Below, one piece after another: positions 35,176 to 45,380 of a stretch of 64,000 nucleotides of DNA (positions are counted from its first letter, which is position 1; the number at the start of each line of letters is the position of its first letter). The notes under the pieces are model-generated. The model worked only from the letters and a program-made list of their open reading frames with translations. It did no database searches and was not told where the DNA came from. The translations under genes were made by a program, and so were the position numbers. Source of the DNA: Bacteroidota bacterium (GTDB lineage Bacteria > Bacteroidota > Bacteroidia > UBA4408). The stretch is taken from the NCBI GenBank assembly GCA_016721765.1, contig JADKHO010000003.1:177001-241000 (forward strand). Reading direction: 5' to 3'.

Positions 35176-35382
35176 GTTCTTTTTTTGGATTTGTAGAGCA
35201 AATGTATAAAAAAAATTTTCTCCCTTTTCGGGGAAGGACCCTCAGCTAAAAATCATCAGAAATATAAAAATTTAAAACACCTTTCTTTTAAGTTTAACCC
35301 CATGTGACTATGAAATCTATCTTCCAATGTGTTAAAAAAAAACTCCAATTGAATTAGCAAAAATAATTGCAATCAATTTTAA

Positions 35383-35390
35383 TAACTTCG
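35383..35390 (+). promoter_or_regulatory. -7-like element TAACTTCG for ispE
   Basis: TAACTTCG fits the TAnnTTYG form seen also ahead of tatA (58305). It ends 20 bp before the GTG start of ispE. Confidence 0.4.
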
Positions 35391-35410
35391 CATCCCAGAT
35401 AAAATCAAAA

Positions 35411-36235
35411 GTGATTGTTTTCCCTAATGCAAAAATAAATTTAGGTCTAAATATCGTTGAAAAGCGGAGCGATGGTTTTCACAACATCGAGACCGTTTTT
35501 TATCCCATTGGCCTTAGCGATGTGCTAGAAGTGCTTGAATACAAAGGAAAATCAAAAAAGCAAGTACAATTTAAAAGCACCGGAATTCCCATCCCCGGAA
35601 AGGGTAGCGAAAACCTGTGCGTTAAAGCTTATCATTTACTGGCCAAGCAATACGATTTGCCCCCAATAAAAATTCACCTACATAAAATTATTCCTATTGG
35701 TGCCGGCTTAGGCGGAGGTTCGGCCGATGCAGCATTTTTTTTAAAAGCATTAAATACCGTATTCGAACTTAATTTATCATTTGGCGAATTGCATCACTAT
35801 GCCCGCCAATTGGGTAGTGATTGCTCCTTCTTTATCAGCAATCAGCCCGTATTTGCCGAAGGAAAAGGCGATGAAATGGAACACATAAATGTAAATCTAA
35901 AAGATAAGTATTTAGTTTTAATAAAACCTCCCATTCACATCAGTACCAAGGAAGCTTACGCGAATGTAAAACCGCAAAAGCCTGCCCAATCGCTCGAAAA
36001 ACTAATTCTTAAGCCAATTAACACTTGGAAAAATGCAGTGCACAACCAATTTGAAGATTCTGTGTTTCCGCAATTTCCGGAAGTAAAAGTAATCAAGGAA
36101 AAACTTTATGCTGCCGGTGCTGAATATGCCGCAATGAGCGGAAGCGGTAGTGCTGTGTATGGATTGTTTAATGCGCAGGTAGATTTACAAAAGCAATTTA
36201 AATCGTGTTTTGTTTGGCAGGAAATGCTGAAGTAA
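35411..36235 (+). CDS. ispE: 4-diphosphocytidyl-2-C-methyl-D-erythritol kinase
   Basis: This 274-aa GHMP kinase of the MEP isoprenoid pathway phosphorylates CDP-ME. The start is GTG at 35411, since the conserved FPNAKINLGLN with catalytic Lys8 lies at once after it and no ATG is in reach. ATP loop PIGAGLGGGSADAA is at 95-108, with LGSDCSFF and the C-terminal AMSGSGSAVYGLF. It stands alone, divergent from accA. Confidence 0.93.
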   Translation: MIVFPNAKINLGLNIVEKRSDGFHNIETVFYPIGLSDVLEVLEYKGKSKKQVQFKSTGIPIPGKGSENLCVKAYHLLAKQYDLPPIKIHLHKIIPIGAGLGGGSADAAFFLKALNTVFELNLSFGELHHYARQLGSDCSFFISNQPVFAEGKGDEMEHINVNLKDKYLVLIKPPIHISTKEAYANVKPQKPAQSLEKLILKPINTWKNAVHNQFEDSVFPQFPEVKVIKEKLYAAGAEYAAMSGSGSAVYGLFNAQVDLQKQFKSCFVWQEMLK

Positions 36236-36361
36236 CATCAACTTAAAACATACTTTGGTTTTCTTACAAAAAACTTCAAAAAAAAAGGAGAAAAATACAC
36301 TTAGTGACTTTGCGTCTTCGTGGCACTAGCATTATTAGGATTTTATTTAAATCAAAGCTAG

Positions 36362-38956
36362 CTATCTCAAATCATACCAATCCTGCTTCCTAGGAATTTT
36401 TAAATCCGATAGCACACTCGATTTCACACGCAATTCAAAACTATAACTCCTTCGCGGACCCAGTGGAACAAGATTTAGATGCATTTCCCAACAATGCAAA
36501 TCGCGGTGTATGTTTACCGATGTATAAGAAAGTTTTTTGGTGTTAAAATCAAATCCCGAATTAATCGATACCTTCCAATTTTCGGTAATACTTACATCTC
36601 CATAAAAACTTAAGGTTTGCGTAATTGTTTTTTCCAAAGCCGGTTTAAAATAAGCTAAGTTATAACTCACATTCAAACTCCAAGGCACACTAAAATCAAC
36701 ATAATCATCGTCAACTGTTCCCGGTATTTTTCCAGGATTGTTGGTGTTCTCGGGTTCCGATTTGGTTGCCACTTTGTCTTTGCTCTTCAAACTAAAACTG
36801 ATCGATGCATTACTATTTGTGATTCTACCAAGTGAATTTTTTTCGGTCCACACATACTCTTTTCTTCGCACACCCATCGAATCCAAGCGATACGGGTCGA
36901 GCGTACTGTTCACAATCAAATCCACATTTTGCAACAAACGCGTACGCATATTCAAATTAAATGGTGCCAATTTCATTGAATCGGCAATCATATTGTAGGA
37001 AGAGTAAGCCGATAAATTATCAAATATGCCAATCTTTTTAAAGCCCGAAACGGTATCCTTACTTGATTTTACTTTTAACTCCAAATTGTTAGACAAACCA
37101 AAATTAATAGCGCTCGATTCATTGGTATTAGGTCCTTTAAATATCGTTTCATCGTAAATAGTATACGACGATTTTGAACCGTTGGTACCCCAAGGACCGT
37201 AAATACGCTTGCCTAAGCCCGGAACATAACCATAACCTACGGTAGGTGTGAGCACATGCCGCATGGCTTTTAATTTCCCACGTTTAAACTGATACATACC
37301 ATACACTGTGGTCGTTAAATTGGTGCTAAAAGCATAATCGCGTGTGGCACTAAATTTATTTACTGTATCAATTTTTAGCACACCTACACCGGCATCCGTA
37401 TAACTATAACTCTTACGAATGGTTTGCAAATACCAGTTTTCATTGTAGTTGAAGGTAGGATTCACATTAAAATACTTGAATAATTTTATAGAGGTGCTAA
37501 TGGGAATACTGTGATGCATCCCATTCTTCATGCGGGCGGTCATGTCTACACCTTTTTTAAAAAACAAACTGTCATAAGTGTCCAACTGATTGCTAAGATT
37601 GGTGTTGTAACTAAATCCCAATGTTTTAAGCCATTTTGTGCCCGGCTTTGCTTCAATGTTCTGAAAAGGAAGTATGCGTGCAACCGAAAAATTTAGATCC
37701 GGTAATTTAATGCTGATGGATTTTGTAAGTGTATTTTGATTGTGGTTTATTGAGGTAGAAAAGGTGTATGGCTTGCCAATCCAGTTTTTACTAAAATTAA
37801 TAGAGGAATTTAATTCATTTTGAAGATACTGACGCGATGTTGTATTTTGATATCTGCCAAAACCACTTGAACCCGCATTAACACTTGCCGAGAATCGCCT
37901 GTCAGGTCGAGCACGCGGGTCCTGACTATGCGTCCAATTTACCCTAAAATTTTGCAAGCTGGTATAGGTATCCAAATATTTTTCACCAAATTTTTGATTA
38001 GCATAACTTAAGGTAACCGCACCATTATATTTGTAGCGCTTTGCATAATTACTTTGCGCCTTAGCACCCCATGTTCCCTTACTGTATATATCGCCACGAA
38101 CTGATAAATTCATTTTATCACTTATCCCAAAATAATAGCCACCATCAGTTAAAAAAAAGCCCTGGCTTTGCGATTCCCCATAAGTGGGAATTAAGATACC
38201 TGATTTTTGCCCTTTTTTATTCGGGAAAAATCCAAAGGGAAGCATTAATGGTGTTGGTACATCAGCAATTACCAAATAAGCAGGCCCAGTAATAATTTTA
38301 TCATTAGGAATTACCCGCACTTTGGACGCTGAAATGTAAAAATGGGGATGCTCCAAATCACAAGTGGTGTACTTTCCATGACGCACAAAAAAATTGTTGC
38401 TGCTATCTCGTTTTACTTGCTCCCCATGCAAAATGCCTTCGCCTTCCTTTGTAATCACTTCATTAATTTTTCCCTTTTTGGTTTCAAAGTTATAGCTCAT
38501 TCCTTTCGATGAAAATTCTTGTCCGCCATCGGTAAACTTTGGATCCCCAATGCGTTTGCCTGTGCTATCAACAATGCCGTGGGCGGTAACAAAGTTGTTT
38601 TTGGTGTCGAGTATAATTTGTTCGGCATCCAGCTTTGTATCTTCATAAGTTACATGCGCATCGCCATACAAATACACTTTTTGCAGCTCCACTTCTAAAC
38701 GAATGGAATCGCGCGCCGAATAAACAACCTTCGATTTTAAAGCGCTTTTTGAAATTTTCACAGAATCCTGAGCAGCAGCAACTGTTTTTGTAGAATCGCT
38801 TATTTCAGCAGGTTTAGATACTGTTGTTGAATCGCTTGTGAATGCCGCAAACGCCATTGATTGAGAAATCAACAATGCGAAGAGAATAAAAAGTTGTATT
38901 GGGCGTTTAAGCTGCAAGTATTTAATCCTATTTTTGTGAAAATTCCTAAGAAACAA
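36362..38956 (-). CDS. lptD: LPS-assembly outer-membrane protein LptD-like
   Basis: This 864-aa protein has an N-terminal hydrophobic export signal (IQLFILFALLISQSMAFAA), an OstA-like (LptA-fold) periplasmic domain at about 85-210 (KVYLYGDAHVTYEDTKLDAEQIIL) and a large C-terminal barrel of Tyr/Asn/Ser-rich strands. PFGFFPNKKGQKSGILIPTYG (about 240) is the typical LptD segment between the two. It would insert LPS into the outer leaflet of the outer membrane. The start codon is TTG at 38956 or TTG at 38917. It is divergent from a cell-wall amidase, an arrangement shared by many Bacteroidota. Confidence 0.85.
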   Translation of the reverse strand: MFLRNFHKNRIKYLQLKRPIQLFILFALLISQSMAFAAFTSDSTTVSKPAEISDSTKTVAAAQDSVKISKSALKSKVVYSARDSIRLEVELQKVYLYGDAHVTYEDTKLDAEQIILDTKNNFVTAHGIVDSTGKRIGDPKFTDGGQEFSSKGMSYNFETKKGKINEVITKEGEGILHGEQVKRDSSNNFFVRHGKYTTCDLEHPHFYISASKVRVIPNDKIITGPAYLVIADVPTPLMLPFGFFPNKKGQKSGILIPTYGESQSQGFFLTDGGYYFGISDKMNLSVRGDIYSKGTWGAKAQSNYAKRYKYNGAVTLSYANQKFGEKYLDTYTSLQNFRVNWTHSQDPRARPDRRFSASVNAGSSGFGRYQNTTSRQYLQNELNSSINFSKNWIGKPYTFSTSINHNQNTLTKSISIKLPDLNFSVARILPFQNIEAKPGTKWLKTLGFSYNTNLSNQLDTYDSLFFKKGVDMTARMKNGMHHSIPISTSIKLFKYFNVNPTFNYNENWYLQTIRKSYSYTDAGVGVLKIDTVNKFSATRDYAFSTNLTTTVYGMYQFKRGKLKAMRHVLTPTVGYGYVPGLGKRIYGPWGTNGSKSSYTIYDETIFKGPNTNESSAINFGLSNNLELKVKSSKDTVSGFKKIGIFDNLSAYSSYNMIADSMKLAPFNLNMRTRLLQNVDLIVNSTLDPYRLDSMGVRRKEYVWTEKNSLGRITNSNASISFSLKSKDKVATKSEPENTNNPGKIPGTVDDDYVDFSVPWSLNVSYNLAYFKPALEKTITQTLSFYGDVSITENWKVSINSGFDFNTKKLSYTSVNIHRDLHCWEMHLNLVPLGPRRSYSFELRVKSSVLSDLKIPRKQDWYDLR

Positions 38957-39024
38957 AGGCTCAAAGCTAATTAAAATAGTTAATTGGCTAAATCGTAATA
39001 AGTGTTAAAGCAGTAAATTAAAAT

Positions 39025-40299
39025 TTGAAATTAGCGCTCAAACTATCCTTAATACTACTATTCAGCTGTATTTGCATTTCAACAATGAAGGCAGAAACGT
39101 TGGGTGTGAAGAAGAAAGGAAAAGGAATTAAAACAGTTGTAATTGATGCCGGTCACGGTGGGCACGATCCCGGTTGTCACGGCCGAAAAGGCAAGGAAAA
39201 GGAAGTAACCCTATCGGTAGCGCTTAAACTGGGAAAATTAATTTCCGATAATAATCCCGATGTAAAAGTAGTTTACACTAGAGATAAGGATGAGTTTATT
39301 GAATTGCACGAACGCGCCAATATCGCCAATCGCAATCATGCCGATTTATTTATCTCCATTCATTGTAATTCAGGTAAAGGGAATGCATTTGGTGTCGAAA
39401 CCTTTAGTATGGGTTTGCACCGCACTGCCGATAATTTGGATGTTGCAAAACGCGAAAACGAATCGGTTTTACTTGAAAAGGATTACAAAACGAAATACGA
39501 TGGCTTCGATCCCAATTCACCCGAAGCCAGTATCATTTTTACACTCTATCAAAATGCTTTTTTAGAACAAAGTTTAACCATGGCTTCCTTGGTTCAGGAT
39601 GAATTTCGAGAGGGCGATAAACGCTTTGATCGCGGCGTAAAACAAGCAGGATTTCTCGTTTTAGTTTATACTGCCATGCCCAGTATTTTAATTGAAACAG
39701 GCTTTCTAACAAATGCCGACGACGAAAAAATTATGGTTACGGATAAAGGCCAGCAAAGAATTGCCGAAAGCATTTATCGCGCTTTCCGCAGATATAAAGG
39801 GGACGTGGATGAAGAAAAAATTCCGGAATCTATCCGCAAGGAAGAAAAAAAATCATTTGACGAGGAGGAAAAACCTAAAGATAATCTTTACCACAAGCCT
39901 ACTACAAATGTAACTACGGTTAAAGAAACAACTGTATTAAAGGATACTTTACCGACGATCAAAAAGGAAGAGCCAGTTAAGAAAGTAGAAACGAATATTC
40001 CTGAGCCGCTGCCGCAAAACAATTTGGCCAACAAATCTGTTAGCTTTAAAGTGCAACTCACCAGTTCAGATAAAAAAATTCCATTAACTTCGAGTCAATT
40101 TAAAAACATTGAAAACGTTTCGGAATACAAAGAAAATGGTATGTTTAAATACACAGCCGGGAACTTTGAGGATTCGAACGAGGCAATAAAAATGCAACGA
40201 CAAATGCGCGAAAAGGGATTTAAAGAAGCTTTTGTGGTTGCATTTAAAGAGGGCAAGCGAATTAACATGAAGGATGCCTTACTGATGCAAAAAAAATAA
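39025..40299 (+). CDS. N-acetylmuramoyl-L-alanine amidase with SPOR-like tail
   Basis: This 424-aa protein starts with TTG at 39025, which alone keeps the signal peptide (KLALKLSLILLFSCICIST). The next ATG would lose it. The Amidase_3 domain (about 35-255) has the zinc site HGGHDPG with a conserved Glu, plus SIHCNSG and SILIETGFLTN. A Lys/Glu/Pro-rich linker is followed by a SPOR-like domain (about 335-415). It cleaves the stem peptide from MurNAc and would act at the septum. It lies 41 bp upstream of the MCE gene. Confidence 0.9.
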   Translation: MKLALKLSLILLFSCICISTMKAETLGVKKKGKGIKTVVIDAGHGGHDPGCHGRKGKEKEVTLSVALKLGKLISDNNPDVKVVYTRDKDEFIELHERANIANRNHADLFISIHCNSGKGNAFGVETFSMGLHRTADNLDVAKRENESVLLEKDYKTKYDGFDPNSPEASIIFTLYQNAFLEQSLTMASLVQDEFREGDKRFDRGVKQAGFLVLVYTAMPSILIETGFLTNADDEKIMVTDKGQQRIAESIYRAFRRYKGDVDEEKIPESIRKEEKKSFDEEEKPKDNLYHKPTTNVTTVKETTVLKDTLPTIKKEEPVKKVETNIPEPLPQNNLANKSVSFKVQLTSSDKKIPLTSSQFKNIENVSEYKENGMFKYTAGNFEDSNEAIKMQRQMREKGFKEAFVVAFKEGKRINMKDALLMQKK

Positions 40300-40340
40300 A
40301 ACAAATTACAAAGTCCGCACTCCAAAAGGAAGCGGCATCA

Positions 40341-41303
40341 ATGGTAAAAACTATGAAATTTAATTTATCGAGAGAAGCAAAAATTGGATTGGTGGTAGCC
40401 GGCGCAATTTTTTTGCTGGTGTATGGCTTAAACTTCCTCAAAGGCAAAAATATTTTCACAAACAGAACACATTTTTATGCCATCTATAAAAATGTAGACG
40501 GACTCACGGAAGCTAACCCCGTATTTATCAATGGCTTTATAGTAGGGCAAGTAAATAAAATATTTTTTCACCCCGATAATTCCGGAAGTATGATTGTCGA
40601 AATTAGCCTAAAGGAAAACGATTTAACCATTCCAAAGAATACAGTTGCTATGGTTTTTTCGAACGGACTTCTTGGAACACAAGCCGTTAATTTGGTCTTG
40701 GGCGATGCAAAAGTTTTTGCCGAAAGTGGCGATACCCTTGCCGGAGATGTAAAATCAAAAATGCTCGATGATATTGGCGATCAGGTTTTACCCATAAAAA
40801 ACAAAGCCGAAAAATTAATTGTTACCATCGATTCACTAGTAGCCAACCTCAACAGTGTATTGAATCAAGGTGGAAGCAATAATTTGAAAAGCGCTTTACA
40901 GAATTTAAACAATGTTACCGCTAAAGCAGATGGATTATTAACCGACGAAAAAGTTCGTCTCGATAATATCCTAGCCAATGTGGAATCTATTTCAGGGAAT
41001 TTAAAAAATGGAAACAAGGACCTCGCCAACATTCTTAAAAATTTTAATAGCATTAGCGATTCTTTAGCAAAAGCAAACATTGCAACTACCATCAACAATG
41101 CCAATTCCGCTATTAAAAACGTGGATATCATTGCTGCAAAAATTAATTCAGGAAAAGGCTCATTGGGGCTCTTAGTGAATAACGATTCGCTCTACAACAA
41201 CCTTACTTCCGCTTCCAAAAATCTCGATAAATTAATCATTGATTTAAATCAGCATCCGGGTCGATATGTGCACTTGAGCGTGTTTGGTAAAAAAGATAAA
41301 TAA
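40341..41303 (+). CDS. MCE-domain lipid-transport protein (MlaD-like)
   Basis: This 320-aa protein has one N-terminal TM helix (IGLVVAGAIFLLVYGLNFL, about 12-31) and an MCE domain at about 38-120 (FYAIYKNVDGLTEANPVFINGFIVGQV, FSNGLLGTQAVNLVLGD). A long Asn/Lys/Leu helical tail follows. MCE proteins shuttle lipids between inner and outer membranes through an ABC complex. The MlaE/MlaF-type permease and ATPase genes are not in the window, so they must lie elsewhere. It follows the amidase gene closely. Confidence 0.85.
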   Translation: MVKTMKFNLSREAKIGLVVAGAIFLLVYGLNFLKGKNIFTNRTHFYAIYKNVDGLTEANPVFINGFIVGQVNKIFFHPDNSGSMIVEISLKENDLTIPKNTVAMVFSNGLLGTQAVNLVLGDAKVFAESGDTLAGDVKSKMLDDIGDQVLPIKNKAEKLIVTIDSLVANLNSVLNQGGSNNLKSALQNLNNVTAKADGLLTDEKVRLDNILANVESISGNLKNGNKDLANILKNFNSISDSLAKANIATTINNANSAIKNVDIIAAKINSGKGSLGLLVNNDSLYNNLTSASKNLDKLIIDLNQHPGRYVHLSVFGKKDK

Positions 41304-41358
41304 TAAAAGAGACGCGTATTACACAAATAAATTCACTTAGTTAAAGCTATACACAACT

Positions 41359-42729
41359 ATGGAATGGATAGATAATCTGCTTTTTACCTTATTACTTGGT
41401 GGAGGTATTTTTTGGTTTGCACGCAATGCAGCTAAAATTAAACGCAACATAAACCTTGGTCGCCAAATTGATATTAACGACAATCCTTCCCAACGCTGGA
41501 AACTTATGGCAAAAGTGGCCATCGGCCAAAGCAAAATGGTGGTGCGCCCTGTTGCCGGGATACTCCACATTTTTGTATACCTCGGCTTCGTTATTATAAA
41601 TATCGAAGTACTCGAAATTTTAATCGATGGCCTACTTGGTACCCACCGAGTTTTCGCATTTATGGGTTCCTTTTATTATTTCTTGATCGCTTCATTTGAG
41701 TTTTTAGCATTAGCCGTGATAATTGGATGCGCAGTATTTTTAGTCCGTCGAAACGTTTTAAAATTAAAGCGCTTTATGAATAAGGAATTGGATGGTTGGC
41801 CCAGAAGCGATGCAAATATTATTCTCATCACCGAAATTCTTTTGATGTCAGCTTTTTTATTTATGAATGCTGCCGATGGTGTTATCATGAGTTTTAGCAA
41901 ATTAACCGGTGGAATGCTCATGCCGGAGTTTGCGGAAGCTGCCAATAAAATATTTGGCGAAAATGCGGTTGTAGGTTCAGGATTGTATTTTCCGGTGAGC
42001 ACCTACCTTACAGGCTTTTTACCAAGCAATCCTATTGCCTTGCATTATATAGAGCGCGGATGCTGGTGGTTTCACATCATTGGAATAATTGCCTTTCTGA
42101 ATTATATTCCATACTCAAAACATTTCCACATTTTGCTTGCTTTCCCAAATGTGTTTTATGCCAATTTAAAACCCAAAGGTCAATTTACAAATTTAGAATC
42201 CGTAACCAACGAAGTTAAACTAATGCTTGATCCTTCAGCTCCACTTCCCCCGGCTGACGCACCTCCCGCAAAATTTGGAGCAAAGGATATTGCGGATTTA
42301 AGTTGGAAACAATTAATGGATGCATACAGTTGCACTGAATGTGGCAGATGCACCAGCAATTGCCCTGCCAACCAAACTGGTAAATTGCTTTCTCCGCGTA
42401 AAATTATGATGGATACCCGCGATAGGATGGAAGAAGTAGGAAAAAATTTGGATGCGCATGGACCGGATTTTGTAGATAATAAATCGTTAGTAGGAGACTA
42501 TATAACTGCCGAAGAATTATGGGCCTGCACCACCTGCAATGCCTGCACTGAGGCTTGCCCCATTAACATTGACCCACTTTCAATCATTGTAGATTTAAGG
42601 CGTTATTTAGTGATGGAACAAAGTGCTGCACCTGCTGCTCTAAATGCGATGTTCACCAATATTGAAAACAACGGAGCTCCATGGCAGTTTTCACCGGCTG
42701 ATAGACTGAATTGGGCAACTGAAAATTAA
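41359..42729 (+). CDS. Membrane Fe-S protein, HdrC/GlpC-like
   Basis: This 456-aa protein has several N-terminal TM helices (about 8-28, 58-85, 95-125, 150-170 and 220-250) and a soluble domain with two 4Fe-4S clusters. The ligands are Cys325/328/331/335 (CTECGRCTSNCP) and Cys390/393/396/400 (CTTCNACTEACP). It probably acts as a membrane electron carrier next to the CCG protein downstream. In many Bacteroidota this pair is conserved beside mlaD, but the donor and acceptor are unknown. Confidence 0.8.
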   Translation: MEWIDNLLFTLLLGGGIFWFARNAAKIKRNINLGRQIDINDNPSQRWKLMAKVAIGQSKMVVRPVAGILHIFVYLGFVIINIEVLEILIDGLLGTHRVFAFMGSFYYFLIASFEFLALAVIIGCAVFLVRRNVLKLKRFMNKELDGWPRSDANIILITEILLMSAFLFMNAADGVIMSFSKLTGGMLMPEFAEAANKIFGENAVVGSGLYFPVSTYLTGFLPSNPIALHYIERGCWWFHIIGIIAFLNYIPYSKHFHILLAFPNVFYANLKPKGQFTNLESVTNEVKLMLDPSAPLPPADAPPAKFGAKDIADLSWKQLMDAYSCTECGRCTSNCPANQTGKLLSPRKIMMDTRDRMEEVGKNLDAHGPDFVDNKSLVGDYITAEELWACTTCNACTEACPINIDPLSIIVDLRRYLVMEQSAAPAALNAMFTNIENNGAPWQFSPADRLNWATEN

Positions 42730-42881
42730 ATGAATAAACGAATCTACTTATAAACTTAAATAATAGGAACACCTTAAATAGCAAGATGCCTGTTATTGAA
42801 TCTATTCCCTTACTGCCTCTATTCAGAAAAAATGAGAAGAACCTTAATTAATCGTTTATTAAGCTTTTGAAATAAAATAAT

Positions 42882-43673
42882 ATGGAAAATCAATTAGTAG
42901 TTCCAACGATGGCCGAATGCCTTGCTAAAGGCGAAATTCCTGAAATATTATTTTGGGTGGGTTGTGCCGGAAGTTTCGATGATAGAGCAAAAAAAATATC
43001 CAAAGCAATTGTGCGTATTCTTAACAAAGCTGATGTAAAATTTGCAGTGCTTGGTGCCGAAGAATCCTGTACCGGAGACCCAGCCAAACGCGCAGGAAAC
43101 GAATTTTTGTTTCAAATGCAAGCCATGACTAATATCCAGGTGCTAAACGGATACGAAGTAAAAAAAATTGTAACCGGTTGCCCCCATTGTTTTAATACAC
43201 TAAAAAACGAATACCCCGAATTGGGCGGAAAGTATGAGGTTATTCATCATACGCAATTGATTCAGGAGTTACTCAACACAGGCAAAATTAAAGTAGAAGG
43301 TGGAACTTTCTCCGGCAAGAAAATTACATTTCATGATCCTTGTTACCTTGGCCGAGGAAACGACGTATATGAAGCTCCTCGTGAGGTCCTCTCAAAATTG
43401 GATGCCGAATTAGCCGAAATGAAACGCTCTCGCGCCAACGGATTATGCTGCGGTGCCGGTGGCGCTCAAATGTTTAAAGAAGCCGAAAAAGGATTCAAAG
43501 AAGTAAATATCGAACGCACCGAGGATGCCCTTGAATTAAAGCCAAATGTAATTGCAACAGGCTGTCCCTTTTGTATGACAATGATGCGAGATGGTGTAAA
43601 ACTAAAAGAACAAGAACAACACATACAAGTACTCGACGTAGCCGAACTAATAGCCACCGCCGCCGACTTATAA
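42882..43673 (+). CDS. CCG-domain Fe-S oxidoreductase, HdrB/GlpC-like
   Basis: This 263-aa protein contains two Cys-rich CCG-type regions: WVGCAGSFDDRA and EESCTGDPAKRAG, GCPHCFNTLKNEYP, then DPCYLGRGNDVYEAPREVL, GLCCGAGGAQM and GCPFCMTMMRDG. HdrB/LutA-like proteins with this layout bind unusual Fe-S clusters and handle disulphides or lactate-type substrates. It follows the membrane Fe-S gene by 152 bp, so the two likely form one complex. Confidence 0.85.
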   Translation: MENQLVVPTMAECLAKGEIPEILFWVGCAGSFDDRAKKISKAIVRILNKADVKFAVLGAEESCTGDPAKRAGNEFLFQMQAMTNIQVLNGYEVKKIVTGCPHCFNTLKNEYPELGGKYEVIHHTQLIQELLNTGKIKVEGGTFSGKKITFHDPCYLGRGNDVYEAPREVLSKLDAELAEMKRSRANGLCCGAGGAQMFKEAEKGFKEVNIERTEDALELKPNVIATGCPFCMTMMRDGVKLKEQEQHIQVLDVAELIATAADL

Positions 43674-43727
43674 AATTCTGTGAAATCTGCGAAATCTGTG
43701 AGCTCCCTTTTCCCCATGAAAACGCAC

Positions 43728-45170
43728 TTACAACTCCTGAAAACACTCCCCCATATAATCTCTTCTAACCTTACTTTTCTTTTTACATTTTTCGAAATGC
43801 TGCCACTTCAAACCAAAGTAAAAATCCAAACCATAAGCATCTGCTAATCCTGTATAGGGCCCAATCATATCTGTCCCAAGGGTGAGTATCCCAAAGCGCA
43901 AACACAAGCCTATTCGATGCCTGAAATAATCGTAATAACTGTAGGGTATCGAAACTTCAAATCGTTTTCGTTCATACCGCAATGCAACTGAATATTGATT
44001 TGGCCTACGCAGTGTATAGGGATTAATAGGAATGCGTTGTATCAAACTTAAATTAATATAGATAGTAGGTGTCACCGAATAATCCACCTGCAGTGAAGCT
44101 GCTGCAGGTAACCATAAGGCATAAGCCGATCCAGTTTTACTCCCGTTACTTGTACCAAAAAACTGCTTACTAAAAGTAGAATCAGTATTTCCGATGCTTT
44201 TTATTTTTATAGTATCTATCCCAAACCAATCAGTACCCAAATCATTAAATTCAAAAGTGGAAGCATTGGTTTTGAATTTTATTCTTCCTATATCAATAAT
44301 TGAAAAACCAATTTTGTAATCGTATTTTTTCAATTTCTTTGAGCCGGGGCAACTCTTATAGGCCGCTTCATCTCTGTTTTTGTAATATTGAATTCCGATG
44401 CTGCCTCCAAATCCGCTACCTTTTTTTTGAAAGAGATTGCTCGTATTTCCTATGTCAACTGTGGCGTGCCCGTACTCTACATTGGCTACATAAATTTCCC
44501 ACAAGGAATCAGACTGCACATTGTAATTTATATTGTTGACCAAAAGATAAAAACTATTCAAACCATATAAGTAATTTAGGCTAATTCCTGCCGTTAAATA
44601 ATTTTCGGGACTTGTATTTAGAGCAATACCACCGGTAATTCCGGCCTCATGAAAATTCATCGCACCTACCTTTGATTTACCACCGGTGTAGGTAATTTTT
44701 TGCTGCGGTTTAAAATCAAATCCCTCTTTCATAAAATTTGCCAAGTGATAGGGAACCCCGCGAGCGCTTAATAACACCCTGGTGGATACATGAAATCCAA
44801 GACCCCAAGCAGGGGTGGAATACATAAATGCTGGTAATTTTAAAAAGGCAGAAGCATAAGCGGATTTATCTTGTGTGTTGGTTCTTACGGCAATGCGATC
44901 CGCAGCAATGGCTTCACCACGCATGCTTTTGCGTATTGCCTCACTCTTTTTACTAAGAAATAAATAATTATTCATCGCAAAAACATCCCCCGAAAGGAGA
45001 TGTATCTCCCACTTAAATGGACAAGCTACTATGGATGCAGGATTTAACTCATGCCCCATAGTACCTGCATAATTACTGTTTGCAGCTCCCCATAGTTCCT
45101 GAGCCATTGATAATTGAGGAAGGAAGCTTACAAAAGCAAACCACAAAAACCGCTTTAAATAAAGCAACAT
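43728..45170 (-). CDS. DUF5723 outer-membrane protein
   Basis: The start is set at ATG 45170, which opens a signal peptide (MLLYLKRFLWFAFVSFLPQLSMAQ). Eleven codons upstream are unsupported. The 480-aa product matches the DUF5723 style: LWGAANSNYAGTMGHELNPASI at the start, then repeated amphipathic strands and GLDFYFGLKWQ near the end. It should be a beta-barrel. Function is unknown. It converges on the CCG protein gene. Confidence 0.75.
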   Translation of the reverse strand: MLLYLKRFLWFAFVSFLPQLSMAQELWGAANSNYAGTMGHELNPASIVACPFKWEIHLLSGDVFAMNNYLFLSKKSEAIRKSMRGEAIAADRIAVRTNTQDKSAYASAFLKLPAFMYSTPAWGLGFHVSTRVLLSARGVPYHLANFMKEGFDFKPQQKITYTGGKSKVGAMNFHEAGITGGIALNTSPENYLTAGISLNYLYGLNSFYLLVNNINYNVQSDSLWEIYVANVEYGHATVDIGNTSNLFQKKGSGFGGSIGIQYYKNRDEAAYKSCPGSKKLKKYDYKIGFSIIDIGRIKFKTNASTFEFNDLGTDWFGIDTIKIKSIGNTDSTFSKQFFGTSNGSKTGSAYALWLPAAASLQVDYSVTPTIYINLSLIQRIPINPYTLRRPNQYSVALRYERKRFEVSIPYSYYDYFRHRIGLCLRFGILTLGTDMIGPYTGLADAYGLDFYFGLKWQHFEKCKKKSKVRRDYMGECFQEL

Positions 45171-45324
45171 ATTTTTATTTTGCTTGTAAAACCTAAAGGT
45201 CAATAAATAATTCGGATAAAATAATTAAACAACAAAGATTCGTATGGCTGCAAATTCATCCTTGCACTTGTTTTCAGCTTGCATCTTTGTATAAACTTTC
45301 AATACCACGTGATTTATTATAACT

Positions 45325-45360
45325 CAAAAAAAAGAGGTGACTCTTTTCAGAATCACCTCT
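45325..45360 (-). terminator. Rho-independent terminator (minus strand)
   Basis: On the minus strand, AGAGGTGA (45360-45353) pairs with TCACCTCT (45340-45333), followed by a T-run. It lies 20 bp after the stop of the exported protein gene at 45381. Confidence 0.75.
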
Positions 45361-45380
45361 TTAACGCTTTCGAATTGAAA

